Assembly: GCA_903907925.1 (NCBI GenBank) | Contig: CAIVQB010000060.1 | Span: forward strand, 1 to 64,000 | DNA from: an uncultured Verrucomicrobiota bacterium | Lineage (GTDB): Bacteria > Verrucomicrobiota > Verrucomicrobiia > Limisphaerales > UBA9464 | Length of the DNA stretch: 64,000 bases | Reading direction: 5' to 3' | In this document: positions 1 through 9,614 of the stretch, piece after piece | Position numbering within the stretch: position 1 is the stretch's first letter | Layout of the letters: the number at the start of each line of letters is the position of its first letter | Notes under the pieces: model-generated | What the model was told of the DNA's origin: nothing | Seen by the model: only the letters and a program-made list of their open reading frames with translations | The model's database searches: none | Position numbers and translations under genes: made by a program

Positions 1-165
1 ATGCACCAGGGAAGAACCGGTCATAGCTTGCCGAGGGTGCCCCACACCCCTCACGTAGCAACGCCCCTAACCCAACGCCAGTTTCTTTCTCCATTAGCCT
101 CCTCACAGGAGGTGTGGGCTGCTTTCATGCTTTCCAGATTCATCCCCTCTCAGCCTGCGGCGGAG
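1..165. other. Window edge, no gene supported
   Basis: These bases lie downstream of the minus-strand L,D-transpeptidase. The plus-strand reading frame that opens at base 1 runs straight into the antisense of that gene, so it is a shadow. A short inverted pair (CCTCC/GGAGG, about 106-120) could be a weak transcription end for the transpeptidase operon, but it has no T-run on the correct side. I see nothing else here. Confidence 0.5.
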
Positions 166-1455
166 CTACGGCTCCACCACCACTGGAGTTCCTACCGCGA
201 CGCGTTGGCGCAACAGTTCGGCGTTCCAATTGGCGAGCCGGAAGCAGCCGTGACTTTCCGTTCGCCCGACCTGTTCCGGACTGGGGGTTCCGTGGATTCC
301 GAATCCGGGGCGGTCGAGTCCGATCCACGCCACCCCGACCGGATTGTTTGGGCCGGGGGCAATGATCAACTTGGTCCGGGTCTGATGCGCCTCGGGTGAT
401 TCGGGAAAGACGGACGGGTCGAAGGTGTAGTTGGGATCCTTGACCGTGACGACCACGTGCAGCGTGCCCACCGGACGCTTCTCGGCCATGCGTCCGATGC
501 TGCATGGAAACTGCAGCAGCAGACCCTCGTGATCGTCGTAGGCGCGCAGCCACCGTTGCGAGAGGCTGATGCGGATCAGGGCGGCGCGGTGGACGGGGAG
601 GGGATCCACCCGGGGAACGATCAACACGGTTTCGGCGGTGAGCGCGCCGAAATTGACCGTGGGATTCAGGCGTTGGATCAACCGCGGATGGGCGTGGGAT
701 TCCTCGGCGACCTGTTCGAGGATGGATTCAAAATCCAGATGCCGGACCTGTGATTTTCCCAACCAGGTGGCCGGAACCGGATGAAGGTGTTCGAGATCGT
801 TGGTAGTGATCGTCCTGGAAACCAGAAGGCGTCCGCCGGGATGCAGACGACGGACCGTCTCGGGATCGGGTCGCCCGGTTTCCTCGATGCCCTGCTGGAG
901 TTGGAACGCCCGGAGCGCAGCACCCGTTTGCGCTCCCGGGAGGCCGTCGAGGGATCCACACGAAAAACCCTGAGCCGCGAGTGCCATCTGCAGAGCCAGG
1001 CTGTTGGTCGCCGGGAGGGAACCCGGCTCTTCCTCGGGTTTCAGCGGCACACGGATTCGATTCGAGAGGCTGTGGGTGCCGGACGATTCGGGTGGTGCCG
1101 ATGTTGGGGAGGGCGCTGGAGTTGGAGTGGATGCCGGAGGAGGGGATTCCGGAACCGTGTGGGTTGCGGGCGGCACGAGCGGCGACGGGATCCGCCTTGG
1201 AACAACGGCATTGGATCCGGCGATGGGAGTCGAAGATGCCGGTTGAACGGCGGACGCGGTGGGTGTTTGAACAGGGTCTGCCACTGCCGGAATGGCCTGG
1301 GGTGGAGTCGACTGTTTGGAACGGGCCTTGTAGGAATACCAAACCCAGACCGCGATTGCGGCCAGCGCGAGCAGCGCCAAAAACCAGAATCCGTTGAAGT
1401 TCCGTCGCCGGGGTGGCCGCCGGCCACCCTGCAACTGGATGGAGGGTCGGGCCAT
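166..1455 (-). CDS. Membrane-anchored L,D-transpeptidase (YkuD) with peptidoglycan-binding domain
   Basis: This protein probably forms 3-3 peptidoglycan cross-links or anchors proteins to the wall in the periplasm. Seen in the sequence: one N-terminal membrane span (about residues 23-42), a Pro/Ser/Thr-rich linker (about 48-140), a PG_binding_1-like helical repeat (about 150-205, including LDGLPGAQT and ALRAFQ), a LysM-like stretch ending in LIVPRVD, and a C-terminal YkuD domain. The YkuD signature is complete: HGT at 388-390 and SHGCFRL at 401-407, with Cys404 the expected nucleophile. At 429 aa it is long for the family because of the linker and the extra domains. The gene follows the small membrane protein after about 10 bases, so they are probably co-transcribed. 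Placement beside a MurNAc-recycling fusion gives the region a cell-wall theme. Confidence 0.9.
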   Translation of the reverse strand: MARPSIQLQGGRRPPRRRNFNGFWFLALLALAAIAVWVWYSYKARSKQSTPPQAIPAVADPVQTPTASAVQPASSTPIAGSNAVVPRRIPSPLVPPATHTVPESPPPASTPTPAPSPTSAPPESSGTHSLSNRIRVPLKPEEEPGSLPATNSLALQMALAAQGFSCGSLDGLPGAQTGAALRAFQLQQGIEETGRPDPETVRRLHPGGRLLVSRTITTNDLEHLHPVPATWLGKSQVRHLDFESILEQVAEESHAHPRLIQRLNPTVNFGALTAETVLIVPRVDPLPVHRAALIRISLSQRWLRAYDDHEGLLLQFPCSIGRMAEKRPVGTLHVVVTVKDPNYTFDPSVFPESPEAHQTRTKLIIAPGPNNPVGVAWIGLDRPGFGIHGTPSPEQVGRTESHGCFRLANWNAELLRQRVAVGTPVVVEP

Positions 1456-1465
1456 TGCCGGAAGA

Positions 1466-1897
1466 TCAGACGTCGATCACCGGTCCGCCGCCGCCATCCC
1501 GGTCGCGTGGACTGCCGGTGCGTGTCTTGACCTTCATGTGGGGTCCCGTTCCCAGAAACAGTCCGGCCACCGTCGACACCACGCTGATCACCAGCGCACC
1601 CCAGAACGCCGGCCAAAAACCTGCCACGTGAAAACCACGGACCAGCGATCCGACAAACCACAAGAGCAGGGCATTGATGACCAGGATGAAAAGGCCGAGG
1701 GAAAACACCAGCAGCGGCAGCGACAACACCAGGAGCAGCGGACGGGCGAATGCGGTCAGGAATCCCAGGAGCAGCGAGGCGACGAGGAGCGCCGTCAGCG
1801 AGTCGTAACGGATGCCATTGACGACGTTGGCGGCGACCAGGACGGCCAGCGTGGTGATCAACCAGCGTTGAAGGAATTGCAGCGCTCTGGCGGGCAT
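1466..1897 (-). CDS. Small four-helix membrane protein, phage-holin-4-superfamily type (PF04020-like)
   Basis: This is a short, very hydrophobic protein of about 143 aa with four predicted membrane segments. Its motif TAFARPLLLVLSLPL resembles the 'N..irPil.llslPl' core of the DUF360/phage holin family 4 proteins common in bacterial chromosomes; the molecular role of that family is unknown. The C-terminus is a short charged cytoplasmic tail ending GGPVIDV. I chose the ATG at 1897 because the conserved helix begins straight after it; an in-frame ATG 36 bases further upstream adds a charged stretch with no family similarity I recognise. It lies directly upstream of the L,D-transpeptidase, probably in one transcript. 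It is a chromosomal protein, and nothing nearby suggests a prophage. Confidence 0.75.
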   Translation of the reverse strand: MPARALQFLQRWLITTLAVLVAANVVNGIRYDSLTALLVASLLLGFLTAFARPLLLVLSLPLLVFSLGLFILVINALLLWFVGSLVRGFHVAGFWPAFWGALVISVVSTVAGLFLGTGPHMKVKTRTGSPRDRDGGGGPVIDV

Positions 1898-2061
1898 CTC
1901 GTCCGAATATAGCCTGTGAACCCGGGCCGCCAACGGGATTCGCGGATTTGGACAGGATGAAACAGAATGAACCGGATCCGATCAGCTCTACCGGAATCCG
2001 GATCATTCCATCTCAATCCGTGGAATCAGTGTCCTCTCTGCTTCACCTGAAGCGTTCCGGC

Positions 2062-3978
2062 TCAGGGCGGGTGACGGCCGCCGGCGAGTTGCAGTCGCAG
2101 GTGTTCCACTCGCGCCACCTGTGGTGGAAACAGGAAGCCGGGCTTGAGTGTTTCCAGTTCGTGGAGGGCATCAATTTTCCGGTGTTCCTGCGCGAACAAC
2201 TCGGAGCGGGCGAAGGCCAGCGAGTTTCGTTGTGAGGGTTCGAGACCTTCGGGATCGATCGACAGCAGGAGTGGTTTGGCGGCCCGTGGGAGACCATTCC
2301 CCAAAAGTGCGAGGCCGTGATGAATCCGAGCCGCCGCGGACGTCGGGTCGGAATCCAGGATCCGGCGGGTCAGTTCCAATTGCCGTTCGGGCTCGGTCTC
2401 ATTCAGGAGCAGTGCCACCGCGAGATCGTTCATCGCTTCCAGGTTGTCCGGTGTGAGTGCCCATTCGCGCCGCGCCGCGCTCAACATCAATTCGGCATCG
2501 CTGCGTTGCACGGCGGCCCGGACCAGGATCCGCCAGAACGAGGGAAGTCCGGCGAATTCCGCTTCGCGCCGGTAAAGGAGGCCCACAGCGACGTCGGGGA
2601 ATTGACGCCGGACCAGATCGGCGGCGGCGGTGAGGGCGGCCCGGGCGTTGCAGGCGGGCGCTTCGAGCAATCGTCGAAATTCACCGGTGGCATCGTTCGT
2701 GTGGCCCGCGCCGAGGCTGGCGACGCCGTCGAGATAGCGGCTGTATCCCATCCACGACGCCACTTCCTCCGGCTGGTTTCGCATGCGGATGGCCAGGTCC
2801 CGCACCTCCCTCCAGCGTTCCAGATGCACCAATGCGGTGCCGTACGCCACCCAGATGCGTCCGCGCCCTCCCAGACGGTCGCAACAACGGGAGTAGAATT
2901 CGACCGCTTCATCCCAAAGCCCCAAGTCGGTCAGGGTCTGACCCACCCGTTCCATTTCGGCGGATCCGACCGGCGGATCGGCATAGGCGAGGGTCAGCCG
3001 TCGGGCCTCCACGTCGCGACCGGCCTGGGACAACAATTGCCAGAATCGCACGTGATCGACGGGAGTGTCGGACCGGTTTTCACGGAGTCCGTTGAGCGCC
3101 AGTCCCGCTGTCGCTGGATCCCGGTGGTGAACCGCTACCAGGAGCTTCAGCCGGAGTGCCGTGTCCCGCACGGCGGCATCCGAATGCGTTGAGACGGTTT
3201 CCAATTCCGCCAGTGCGGCCTGACCCCGTTCTGATGGGTCGACTGCTGCGGTCCATGCCTGCCAATACATCGACCACTCCGTATCCGTGTTTCCGGCCGT
3301 CCACGAAACCCGCGCGGCGTCCCGGGCGAATCCGTCGAAATCCCCAGACCGCAACAGCACCTTCGCCCGCGCGATCCGCAATCGTTGCGAATCCATCAGC
3401 GACTCGTCCGCGAGCATGCCCAGAACCAGATCGTCCGCCTGGAAATGTTCCGCGACCCTGACCGCCCGTTCGGTGTCGGCGGCATTGGTCCCGGAGAGCC
3501 GCAGGAACCAGCGGGCTTCACGACCCAACCGGGCGATGGCGGCGGCATCGCGCACGGGAAGTGTGCCCTCGGCCGTGATCAGTCTGCGAACCGATTGCAG
3601 GTTCGCGGGATTGGCTGCGACGGCTGCACGCCAGTGGATCACCGCACCCTGCCGATCGCCCCGAATCTCGGCGGCTGCGGCAACGCCTGCCTGAAGCCCG
3701 GCCTCCATCCGGTCGAATCCGCTGACGCGAATTTCGGGTTCGAACCCCGCAGCGGTGACCCTCCAAATCCGTGGCAGTCCGGCAACGGTGACTGCGAGAA
3801 CACCGGAGCAAACGAGTGCCGCGACTCGGAACCACGGCTCCGTGCGAAGCTGCCGGCAAAGCGGGCCATCCAGCCACTGCGCCTGGATCGCTTCGCATCT
3901 GGGGTGAGACCAGGCCGCGTTGTGCAGGCGAATCACCTGCCAACGCAATCGGCTGAACCATTTGAAAAACTCACGCAT
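2062..3978 (-). CDS. Membrane-anchored TPR-like repeat protein (paralogue of next gene)
   Basis: A 638-aa protein with a short basic N-terminus, one membrane span (about 50-67), then a long alpha-helical solenoid of degenerate tetratricopeptide-like repeats (for example 'RQGAVIHWRAAVAANPANLQSVRRL' type units, and near the C-terminus 'DNLEAMNDLAVALL' units). The stretch just after the membrane span (LPRIWRVTAAGFEPE) matches PRIWITSPAGFIP in the adjacent gene, so the two are tandem paralogues. Such proteins usually act as scaffolds at the inner membrane. I cannot name a partner. It lies 141 bases downstream of its paralogue on the same strand. The function is unknown; the repeat assignment is by eye. 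Confidence 0.75.
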   Translation of the reverse strand: MREFFKWFSRLRWQVIRLHNAAWSHPRCEAIQAQWLDGPLCRQLRTEPWFRVAALVCSGVLAVTVAGLPRIWRVTAAGFEPEIRVSGFDRMEAGLQAGVAAAAEIRGDRQGAVIHWRAAVAANPANLQSVRRLITAEGTLPVRDAAAIARLGREARWFLRLSGTNAADTERAVRVAEHFQADDLVLGMLADESLMDSQRLRIARAKVLLRSGDFDGFARDAARVSWTAGNTDTEWSMYWQAWTAAVDPSERGQAALAELETVSTHSDAAVRDTALRLKLLVAVHHRDPATAGLALNGLRENRSDTPVDHVRFWQLLSQAGRDVEARRLTLAYADPPVGSAEMERVGQTLTDLGLWDEAVEFYSRCCDRLGGRGRIWVAYGTALVHLERWREVRDLAIRMRNQPEEVASWMGYSRYLDGVASLGAGHTNDATGEFRRLLEAPACNARAALTAAADLVRRQFPDVAVGLLYRREAEFAGLPSFWRILVRAAVQRSDAELMLSAARREWALTPDNLEAMNDLAVALLLNETEPERQLELTRRILDSDPTSAAARIHHGLALLGNGLPRAAKPLLLSIDPEGLEPSQRNSLAFARSELFAQEHRKIDALHELETLKPGFLFPPQVARVEHLRLQLAGGRHPP

Positions 3979-4119
3979 CTCCCTCCTTGGACGGCTCGCC
4001 GTCCTGACCGGCGCCCGTTCTTATCCGGACAAAAAGCAGCGACGCTGTTACCCGACCTCAGTCGCCAGCATTTCCTCCTGCCGTCCGCCATGGGTCGGAC
4101 CGCAGGTCTGTTTCCCCGT

Positions 4120-6063
4120 TCAGCCCTTCGGAAGCCCTGCCAGCGCCTGTTTCATCCATTCGAGCTGTTCGGGAAAAAGGGTCGATTTGTCGATTTTTTC
4201 GGCGGCGGCCCGGGCTTCCGCCGCTTTCCCCTGTTTCTGCAATAGTTCAAGCCGGGCCAGGTGATACTGAGAGGACTGGGCGGATGGAAGCGTGCTGGGA
4301 GCGATGCTTTTGAGCAGGGCTTCACATTCGGCGAAACGTCCGTTTTGAGCCAGCGCCTGGGCATGGTTGATCTGGAAGCTGATCGAGTCGGGAAACCGTC
4401 CCAGCAATTCCAGGGTCAATTGAACCGCCTCACCGGGTTTCTGGCGGATCGTCAGCAAGGCCGCCGCATAATCATTGATGGCGTCGGTGGACCTCGGGTC
4501 GAAATCATAAAGTCGCCGCGCCGCCACCAATAGTTCCCCTGAATTGTGCGCCTCGAAAGCGGTGAGCAGGTACTGCTTCCAAAAAACCACCCCCGCGTTG
4601 GTGGATTGGGTCATTGTTTTCAGCAATGCGAGCCCGTGGTTGGCATACCCGATCCGGGACAACTGCACGGCGGCGGCGTAGTTCACATCCTCCGAAGTCG
4701 TCGGCTGGCTCACGAAATTCTGAAAGGCATCATCGGCCGCCTCGTCGCGATGCAACCCCCGCAATCCGACGCCCTCGAGGAACCATCCATAGTTTCCCAG
4801 GATTGGTTTGATCAGTTCAACCGTGCGCAGTTGGACCCCGAGCGACCGCAATTCATCCCAATCCTTTCCGGCCGCCAGCAACTGCCCGAGTCGCACCCAG
4901 ACGATCGGCGAATACTTGAAACGGCTCAGGCTCTTCCGGGAGAATTCCGCCGCCTCCGGGTAGATTTGGAAGTCGGCCCACACCTGCAGGAGTTGAATGG
5001 CATCGGCGGCGGATTCGGGTTCGCCGAGCTTGGTTCGGGCGAGTGTCGCGGCGTCCTCCGAGCGGCCGACCGACTTCAGCAGCAAGAGGTGGATAATCCG
5101 GTCGTGAAACCGGGCTCCATGTGCCGCCTCCAGCAGTTCGAGGTGGCGTTCGAACGCCGCGACGGACTGGTCCTTTTGATCCAGAAAAAGGGCGAACCGC
5201 AACGCCAGCACCTGCATCGCCGGATCCCGGTTGGCCTGTTCGAGCGCCTCCCGTGCGGCCCTCGTTTCGCTGGGAGAACCCTTTTGCGCCAGCCAGACCA
5301 GATGAAACAGGCGTGACTCGGGATCGTCCTTTACCAACGACTCCCGCTCCTTCCACACCTCGGCAAACCGGTCGAACCGGTCGTAGATGATTAACGAACC
5401 CAGCAGGGAGCGGGAGGTGATCAAGTTGGAGGGGGCACCGGGGATGTCCAACTGTTCCAACACCCAACCGAACTGGTCGTAGCGAAACAGGAAATCAGCG
5501 GCGAGGGTCACGGAGTCGGCGTTGGTCCGGGTGAGCCGGTACAATTCGCCCATTTCGTAGGCGCCCCGCGAGAACCAGTCCGGGTTCGGACTCTTTTGAT
5601 GAGCGAGGGTTCGAAGGTAGCCGCGAAGGGCCTCCACATTGGCGGAGTCGCTTGCCAGTGCGGCCAGCCATTTCTGAAGGGCCTCATCCGTCCGACCGGC
5701 CGCCTCCTCGCGGAGCGCCGCACGTCGGAACGAGCCTCCCTGGATGATGTCGAGACCGCGGACCTTCTTGATCGGGATGAATCCCGCGGGCGAGGTGATC
5801 CAGATCCGCGGCACCAGCGCGATCACGACCAGCATCGACAGCAGCGCCCCGGCGACCGCCCAGCGGAAGAAGCCCTCATAGAACAACAGGTAGAGGAAAT
5901 AATTGCGGCGGATGACCCGGGGAACCCGCTTGGTCCGCATCCGCAGATTGCGCGACATCATCTCCGACATTTCCGCGGGAGTCGCCCGGTTCGGTGTCTC
6001 ATTGGGGCGTGGTGCCCCGCTGGACGCCGAATTTTCGCTGCCGTCGGGAAGTTGATCAGCCAT
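4120..6063 (-). CDS. Membrane-anchored TPR-like repeat protein
   Basis: A 647-aa protein with a Ser/Pro/Asn-rich cytoplasmic start, a basic patch (RTKRVPRVIRRNYF), one membrane span (about 71-90), the shared motif PRIWITSPAGF, and then TPR-like helices to the end (clear units such as RRAALREEAAGRTDEALQKW and FRFPDSISF-type packing). It is the closest relative of the gene just downstream, and the pair presumably arose by tandem duplication. In Verrucomicrobiota such two-gene sets often neighbour secretion or polysaccharide genes, but here nothing fixes the role. The ATG at 6063 is preceded by about 66 bases of spacer after the kinase-etherase gene upstream, so all three may share a transcript. 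Confidence 0.75.
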   Translation of the reverse strand: MADQLPDGSENSASSGAPRPNETPNRATPAEMSEMMSRNLRMRTKRVPRVIRRNYFLYLLFYEGFFRWAVAGALLSMLVVIALVPRIWITSPAGFIPIKKVRGLDIIQGGSFRRAALREEAAGRTDEALQKWLAALASDSANVEALRGYLRTLAHQKSPNPDWFSRGAYEMGELYRLTRTNADSVTLAADFLFRYDQFGWVLEQLDIPGAPSNLITSRSLLGSLIIYDRFDRFAEVWKERESLVKDDPESRLFHLVWLAQKGSPSETRAAREALEQANRDPAMQVLALRFALFLDQKDQSVAAFERHLELLEAAHGARFHDRIIHLLLLKSVGRSEDAATLARTKLGEPESAADAIQLLQVWADFQIYPEAAEFSRKSLSRFKYSPIVWVRLGQLLAAGKDWDELRSLGVQLRTVELIKPILGNYGWFLEGVGLRGLHRDEAADDAFQNFVSQPTTSEDVNYAAAVQLSRIGYANHGLALLKTMTQSTNAGVVFWKQYLLTAFEAHNSGELLVAARRLYDFDPRSTDAINDYAAALLTIRQKPGEAVQLTLELLGRFPDSISFQINHAQALAQNGRFAECEALLKSIAPSTLPSAQSSQYHLARLELLQKQGKAAEARAAAEKIDKSTLFPEQLEWMKQALAGLPKG

Positions 6064-6129
6064 AGGTGCGCATCCGAGGTTTCAAATCGCCGTTCCGTGT
6101 TTCACTGCTTCCACTGGAGTGCCGCCACT

Positions 6130-8118
6130 CTACCGGAGAGGGCGTTCAAACTCCAGCGGGACTCCTGCGGGCTGTCGAACGGGATGCCGGAGCCGGGCGG
6201 ACCTCTGCTTCCGCCGGCGAAGCAATTCCGAAACCGCCGCCCTCACCGATCCCGCCCGAGCCTCCAACTGCACCCGGGCGGACTCACGATCGGCTCCCGA
6301 CAACTCGGTGACGATCCGGAGGGCCCGGTCCCTGAGTTTGGCGTTGGAAGCATTCAGGTCAACCATGAGATTATCCATCACCTTGCCCAGTCGGACCATG
6401 GCGAGGGTCGTCACCGCGTTCAGAATCAGCTTCGTGGCCGTTCCCGCCTTCAGCCGCGTCGATCCGGTCACCACTTCCGGACCGGTCTCGGGGGCGATCA
6501 CGCAATCCGGACGCCATCCGCCCGCAAAGCTCAGACCCGGGTTGAAGGTGATCAATGCGGTCGCCGCTCCGCCGTCCCGCGCTGCGGCGAGGGCACCCCA
6601 CACGAACGGGGTTCGGCCGCTGGCGGCAATCCCCACCACCACATCCTGCGGCCCGACGCCGCGGCATTGGATGGCCCGGCCGCCGGCCGGTCCGTCATCT
6701 TCGGCACCTTCCACGGCGGAATGGAGGGCACCGGGCCCGCCGGCAATGATGCCTTGGACCCAATCGGGCGGGGTTCGAAACGTGGGCGGACATTCGCTCG
6801 CGTCGAGGACTCCGAGACGACCACTGGTTCCCGCCCCCACATAATACAATCGCCCCCCATTTCGGAAGGCGCGGACGACCCGGCGGATCAGCCATTCGAC
6901 CTGGCGATGCTGGGACGCCAATGCCCGCATCCCGCGGGCTTCCTCGCGCCACAGGCAGTTCAACGCCTGCGACAGCGGCATCCGGTCGAGCCCCTTCGAC
7001 CGCGGATTCCGCTGCTCCGTCGGGGACAGGCGGGGACTCTCCGGCACCCAGGGATGTTCTGCGTCGGCGGACCCCGGTTCGGATGCCCGCTCGGTTTTGG
7101 CGGAGAAGGTTGGACGTCCTTTTGGGGCCTCAGGGGTAGACGCGGCCAAGGCATTCAATGCCATCGAAACCGCGCCCCAAACCGATTCGCGTTCGAGCGG
7201 TGTCACGCGGGCTCCCGGCCATTCCGCGCGGATCTGACGGCGGACGGAGCTGGCAAATCGTTCCTGACGCAGCAGGACGCTGCCCGTCAGTGTAAAGGCT
7301 ACCGAGCCCCCCGACGGCATGAGCCGGCGTGCGCAGGCCACCGCATCCACGGCCAGCAGGGCGCTCATGTCGTTCAAGACGGCCTTCGGACCGGCGTCGC
7401 CCCGAGACGCGGCGGCGAACACCTCCGTCGCCAGCCGGGCGATCGCATCCTTGCCCGCCGATTGCATCCAGGCGATCAGATCATCCGGCTCGTTCAACTG
7501 CAGTTGGCGCAGTACTGCTTTTCCGAAAGCATTCCAGCGACCGGTCCGGTCCAATTCCCCGATCGCCTGCCGCAACGCCGAATGGGCGATGTCGTAGCCG
7601 CTCCCGCGATCGCCGAGCCAATGACCCCATCCTCCCACCTTGGCAGTGCGTCCGCGGGGTCCGCGGCCGAAACAACACGAACCGGTTCCGCTCAGAACGA
7701 TGACCCGGCCATCCACCGGGTTGCGACGGGATCGATCCCCGAGATCCGCCGCGGCGAGCGCCGATTGAAGATCGTGATCCACGGCGTGGGGCAATCCCGG
7801 CCAGACGATTTCCAGCACCGCGGCGACCCGGCGGATGTCGGCGGCACCCCGGACACCGGCCATTCCCACCCCCACCGCCGATACCTGGGGAAGGTGGTCG
7901 CGCAGGTGCTGGAACTGCGCGATGAGGTGGGCATCGGACACCAGACGAAGATTGGCGGGACCCGATTCCAGGCGAAGAACCGGCACCAGGGCGGAGTCGG
8001 CGGCCAACGCAACTGTTCGCGTTCCTCCGCATTCGATGCCGAGGACGACGACGCGGGATCCGCGTGAGGCGAGCGGTGTCACGAAGTCAGCATGCGATCC
8101 GAACCGGCCCACGGGCAA
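6130..8118 (-). CDS. murQ: Bifunctional fusion: BadF/GlcNAc-type sugar kinase + MurQ N-acetylmuramic acid 6-phosphate etherase
   Basis: The N-terminal half (about 25-325) is a BadF/BadG-type ATPase of the N-acetylglucosamine kinase/MurK group: phosphate-1 loop GIECGGTRT at 27-35, DHD near 114-116, and [10 protein letters not shown] at 142-151. After a low-complexity linker (about 328-365) the C-terminal half (about 366-650) is a SIS-domain MurQ etherase: [14 protein letters not shown] at 367-380, [12 protein letters not shown], then ASECPPTF and AVEGAED, placing glutamates E442 and E470 where the two catalytic glutamates of E. coli MurQ lie. Known chemistry would let one polypeptide phosphorylate MurNAc (or GlcNAc) and then cleave the lactyl ether of MurNAc-6P to give GlcNAc-6P. 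The substrate of the kinase half is inferred. The gene is divergent from the OYE gene, with 56 bases between. Confidence 0.88.
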   Translation of the reverse strand: MPVGRFGSHADFVTPLASRGSRVVVLGIECGGTRTVALAADSALVPVLRLESGPANLRLVSDAHLIAQFQHLRDHLPQVSAVGVGMAGVRGAADIRRVAAVLEIVWPGLPHAVDHDLQSALAAADLGDRSRRNPVDGRVIVLSGTGSCCFGRGPRGRTAKVGGWGHWLGDRGSGYDIAHSALRQAIGELDRTGRWNAFGKAVLRQLQLNEPDDLIAWMQSAGKDAIARLATEVFAAASRGDAGPKAVLNDMSALLAVDAVACARRLMPSGGSVAFTLTGSVLLRQERFASSVRRQIRAEWPGARVTPLERESVWGAVSMALNALAASTPEAPKGRPTFSAKTERASEPGSADAEHPWVPESPRLSPTEQRNPRSKGLDRMPLSQALNCLWREEARGMRALASQHRQVEWLIRRVVRAFRNGGRLYYVGAGTSGRLGVLDASECPPTFRTPPDWVQGIIAGGPGALHSAVEGAEDDGPAGGRAIQCRGVGPQDVVVGIAASGRTPFVWGALAAARDGGAATALITFNPGLSFAGGWRPDCVIAPETGPEVVTGSTRLKAGTATKLILNAVTTLAMVRLGKVMDNLMVDLNASNAKLRDRALRIVTELSGADRESARVQLEARAGSVRAAVSELLRRRKQRSARLRHPVRQPAGVPLEFERPLR

Positions 8119-8174
8119 CCTCTCACGTTCTTGGGTCTTCGTTTTCCGGAGGGGTTCGGTTTGACTGCAGCCCC

Positions 8175-9614
8175 ATGCATTTTCCGAAGATCGCCGGCTT
8201 CCGATCTCCCGAGGCGTTGCGACGCCATGCGACCTCGCTGGGCATCCACCTCGCGTGTGACGATGTTCTGGAATCGGGCCCGGGATCTCTCCTGGCGAGC
8301 CCGGTCCCGTACGGACGCGGTACGATTGGGAACCGGTTTGCGGTCTTGCCGATGGAGGGTTGGGACGGGACCGCGGACGGTCGGCCCACGGATTTGACGT
8401 TGCGACGCTGGCACCGTTTTGGACTCAGCGGGGCCAAGCTGATTTGGGGCGGGGAGGCGGCGGCGGTGCGCCACGACGGCCGGGCGAATCCTCATCAGTT
8501 GCTGCTTAACGAAGCCAATCTGGGTGCCATTGCAGCGGCGCGTGAAACCCTGGTGCAGGCGCATCGCGAACAGTTCGGCACCGCCGATGATTTGCTGGTG
8601 GGCCTCCAATTGACCCACTCCGGAAGATTCAGTCGGCCCAATGATTCCCGGCGGATCGAGCCGCGCGTGGCCTATCGTCATCCATTGCTCGACGCCCGGT
8701 TTTCAGTGACGAGCGATGCGCAGGTGTTCTCCGATGATGAACTGGATCAGTTGGTGGTCGATTTCGTCCAGGCCGCGGGTCGGGCCGCGCGGGCAGGCTT
8801 CGGGTTTGTCGACATCAAGCACTGTCACGGGTATCTCGCCCATGAACTATTGAGCGCGGTCGAACGACCGGGTCGGTATGGCGGCAGTTTTGAAAACCGA
8901 ACGCGGTTTCTCCGATCGATCGTGGAAGGCATCCAGTCGGAATTCCCAAGACTCGGGTTGGGTGTCCGGCTGAGTCTGTTCGATCAACTTCCGTTCCAAC
9001 CGGGAGCCGACCGGGTGGGAATCGCCATGCCGTGGCAGGGACCGTATCCGTTCGCATTCGGAGCGAATCCGCTGGAGCCAACGCGCATTGACTGGGCCGA
9101 GCCGCTGGCGTTCCTCGCGCTGTTGCAATCCCTCGGCATCCGCCTCGTCTGCCTGAGCTGCGGCAGCCCGTATTACAATCCTCACCTCCAACGCCCGGCC
9201 GCCGCTCCGCCGAGTGACGGCTATCTCCCGCCGGAAGATCCGCTGATCGGTGTGGCCCGGCAGTTGGCGGCGGTGGCGCGGGCCAAGGCGGAGTTTCCCA
9301 ATCTCCTTTTCGTGGGCAGTGGCTACAGCTATCTGCAGGATTGGTTGCCGCACGTGGGGCAGGCCCAGGTGGCTGCTGGTGGGGTCGATTTCGTCGGATT
9401 GGGGCGGATGATCCTCAGCTATCCGGAGCTGCCCGCCGATGTGATTTCGGGTCGGCCGCTGGATCGTCGTCGCGTTTGCCGGACCTTTAGTGAATGCACA
9501 ACCGGCCCAAGGAACGGTCTGGTCAGCGGATGCTTTCCGCTCGACGATTTCTACAAGGCTCACCCCGCCGCCGAGGTCCTCAAGGCCTTGCGGCGCGACG
9601 CGGCGCGTTCCTGA
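8175..9614 (+). CDS. Old Yellow Enzyme-family NADH:flavin oxidoreductase
   Basis: An FMN-dependent TIM-barrel oxidoreductase of about 479 aa. Family features visible: an early substrate/FMN region ([15 protein letters not shown]), [12 protein letters not shown] (the OYE 'QL.H.GR' strand), [18 protein letters not shown] (the strongly conserved 'D.H.A.GYL' position, here KHCHGYL), and the C-terminal phosphate-binding segment [19 protein letters not shown] enzymes reduce activated C=C bonds or demethylate; the physiological substrate cannot be read from sequence. I chose the ATG at 8175 because the upstream extension overlaps the divergent gene and has no family similarity. The 3' end overlaps the convergent glycosyltransferase gene by 55 bases. 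Confidence 0.85.
   Translation: MHFPKIAGFRSPEALRRHATSLGIHLACDDVLESGPGSLLASPVPYGRGTIGNRFAVLPMEGWDGTADGRPTDLTLRRWHRFGLSGAKLIWGGEAAAVRHDGRANPHQLLLNEANLGAIAAARETLVQAHREQFGTADDLLVGLQLTHSGRFSRPNDSRRIEPRVAYRHPLLDARFSVTSDAQVFSDDELDQLVVDFVQAAGRAARAGFGFVDIKHCHGYLAHELLSAVERPGRYGGSFENRTRFLRSIVEGIQSEFPRLGLGVRLSLFDQLPFQPGADRVGIAMPWQGPYPFAFGANPLEPTRIDWAEPLAFLALLQSLGIRLVCLSCGSPYYNPHLQRPAAAPPSDGYLPPEDPLIGVARQLAAVARAKAEFPNLLFVGSGYSYLQDWLPHVGQAQVAAGGVDFVGLGRMILSYPELPADVISGRPLDRRRVCRTFSECTTGPRNGLVSGCFPLDDFYKAHPAAEVLKALRRDAARS

Noticed and set aside
1-399. 132-aa plus-strand open frame at the window edge
   Set aside because: Most of it is antisense to the L,D-transpeptidase and no conserved content is visible.
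5596-8067. 823-aa plus-strand open frame
   Set aside because: It is antisense to the kinase-etherase fusion and the end of the TPR gene, Arg/Gly/His rich, and without any family motif.
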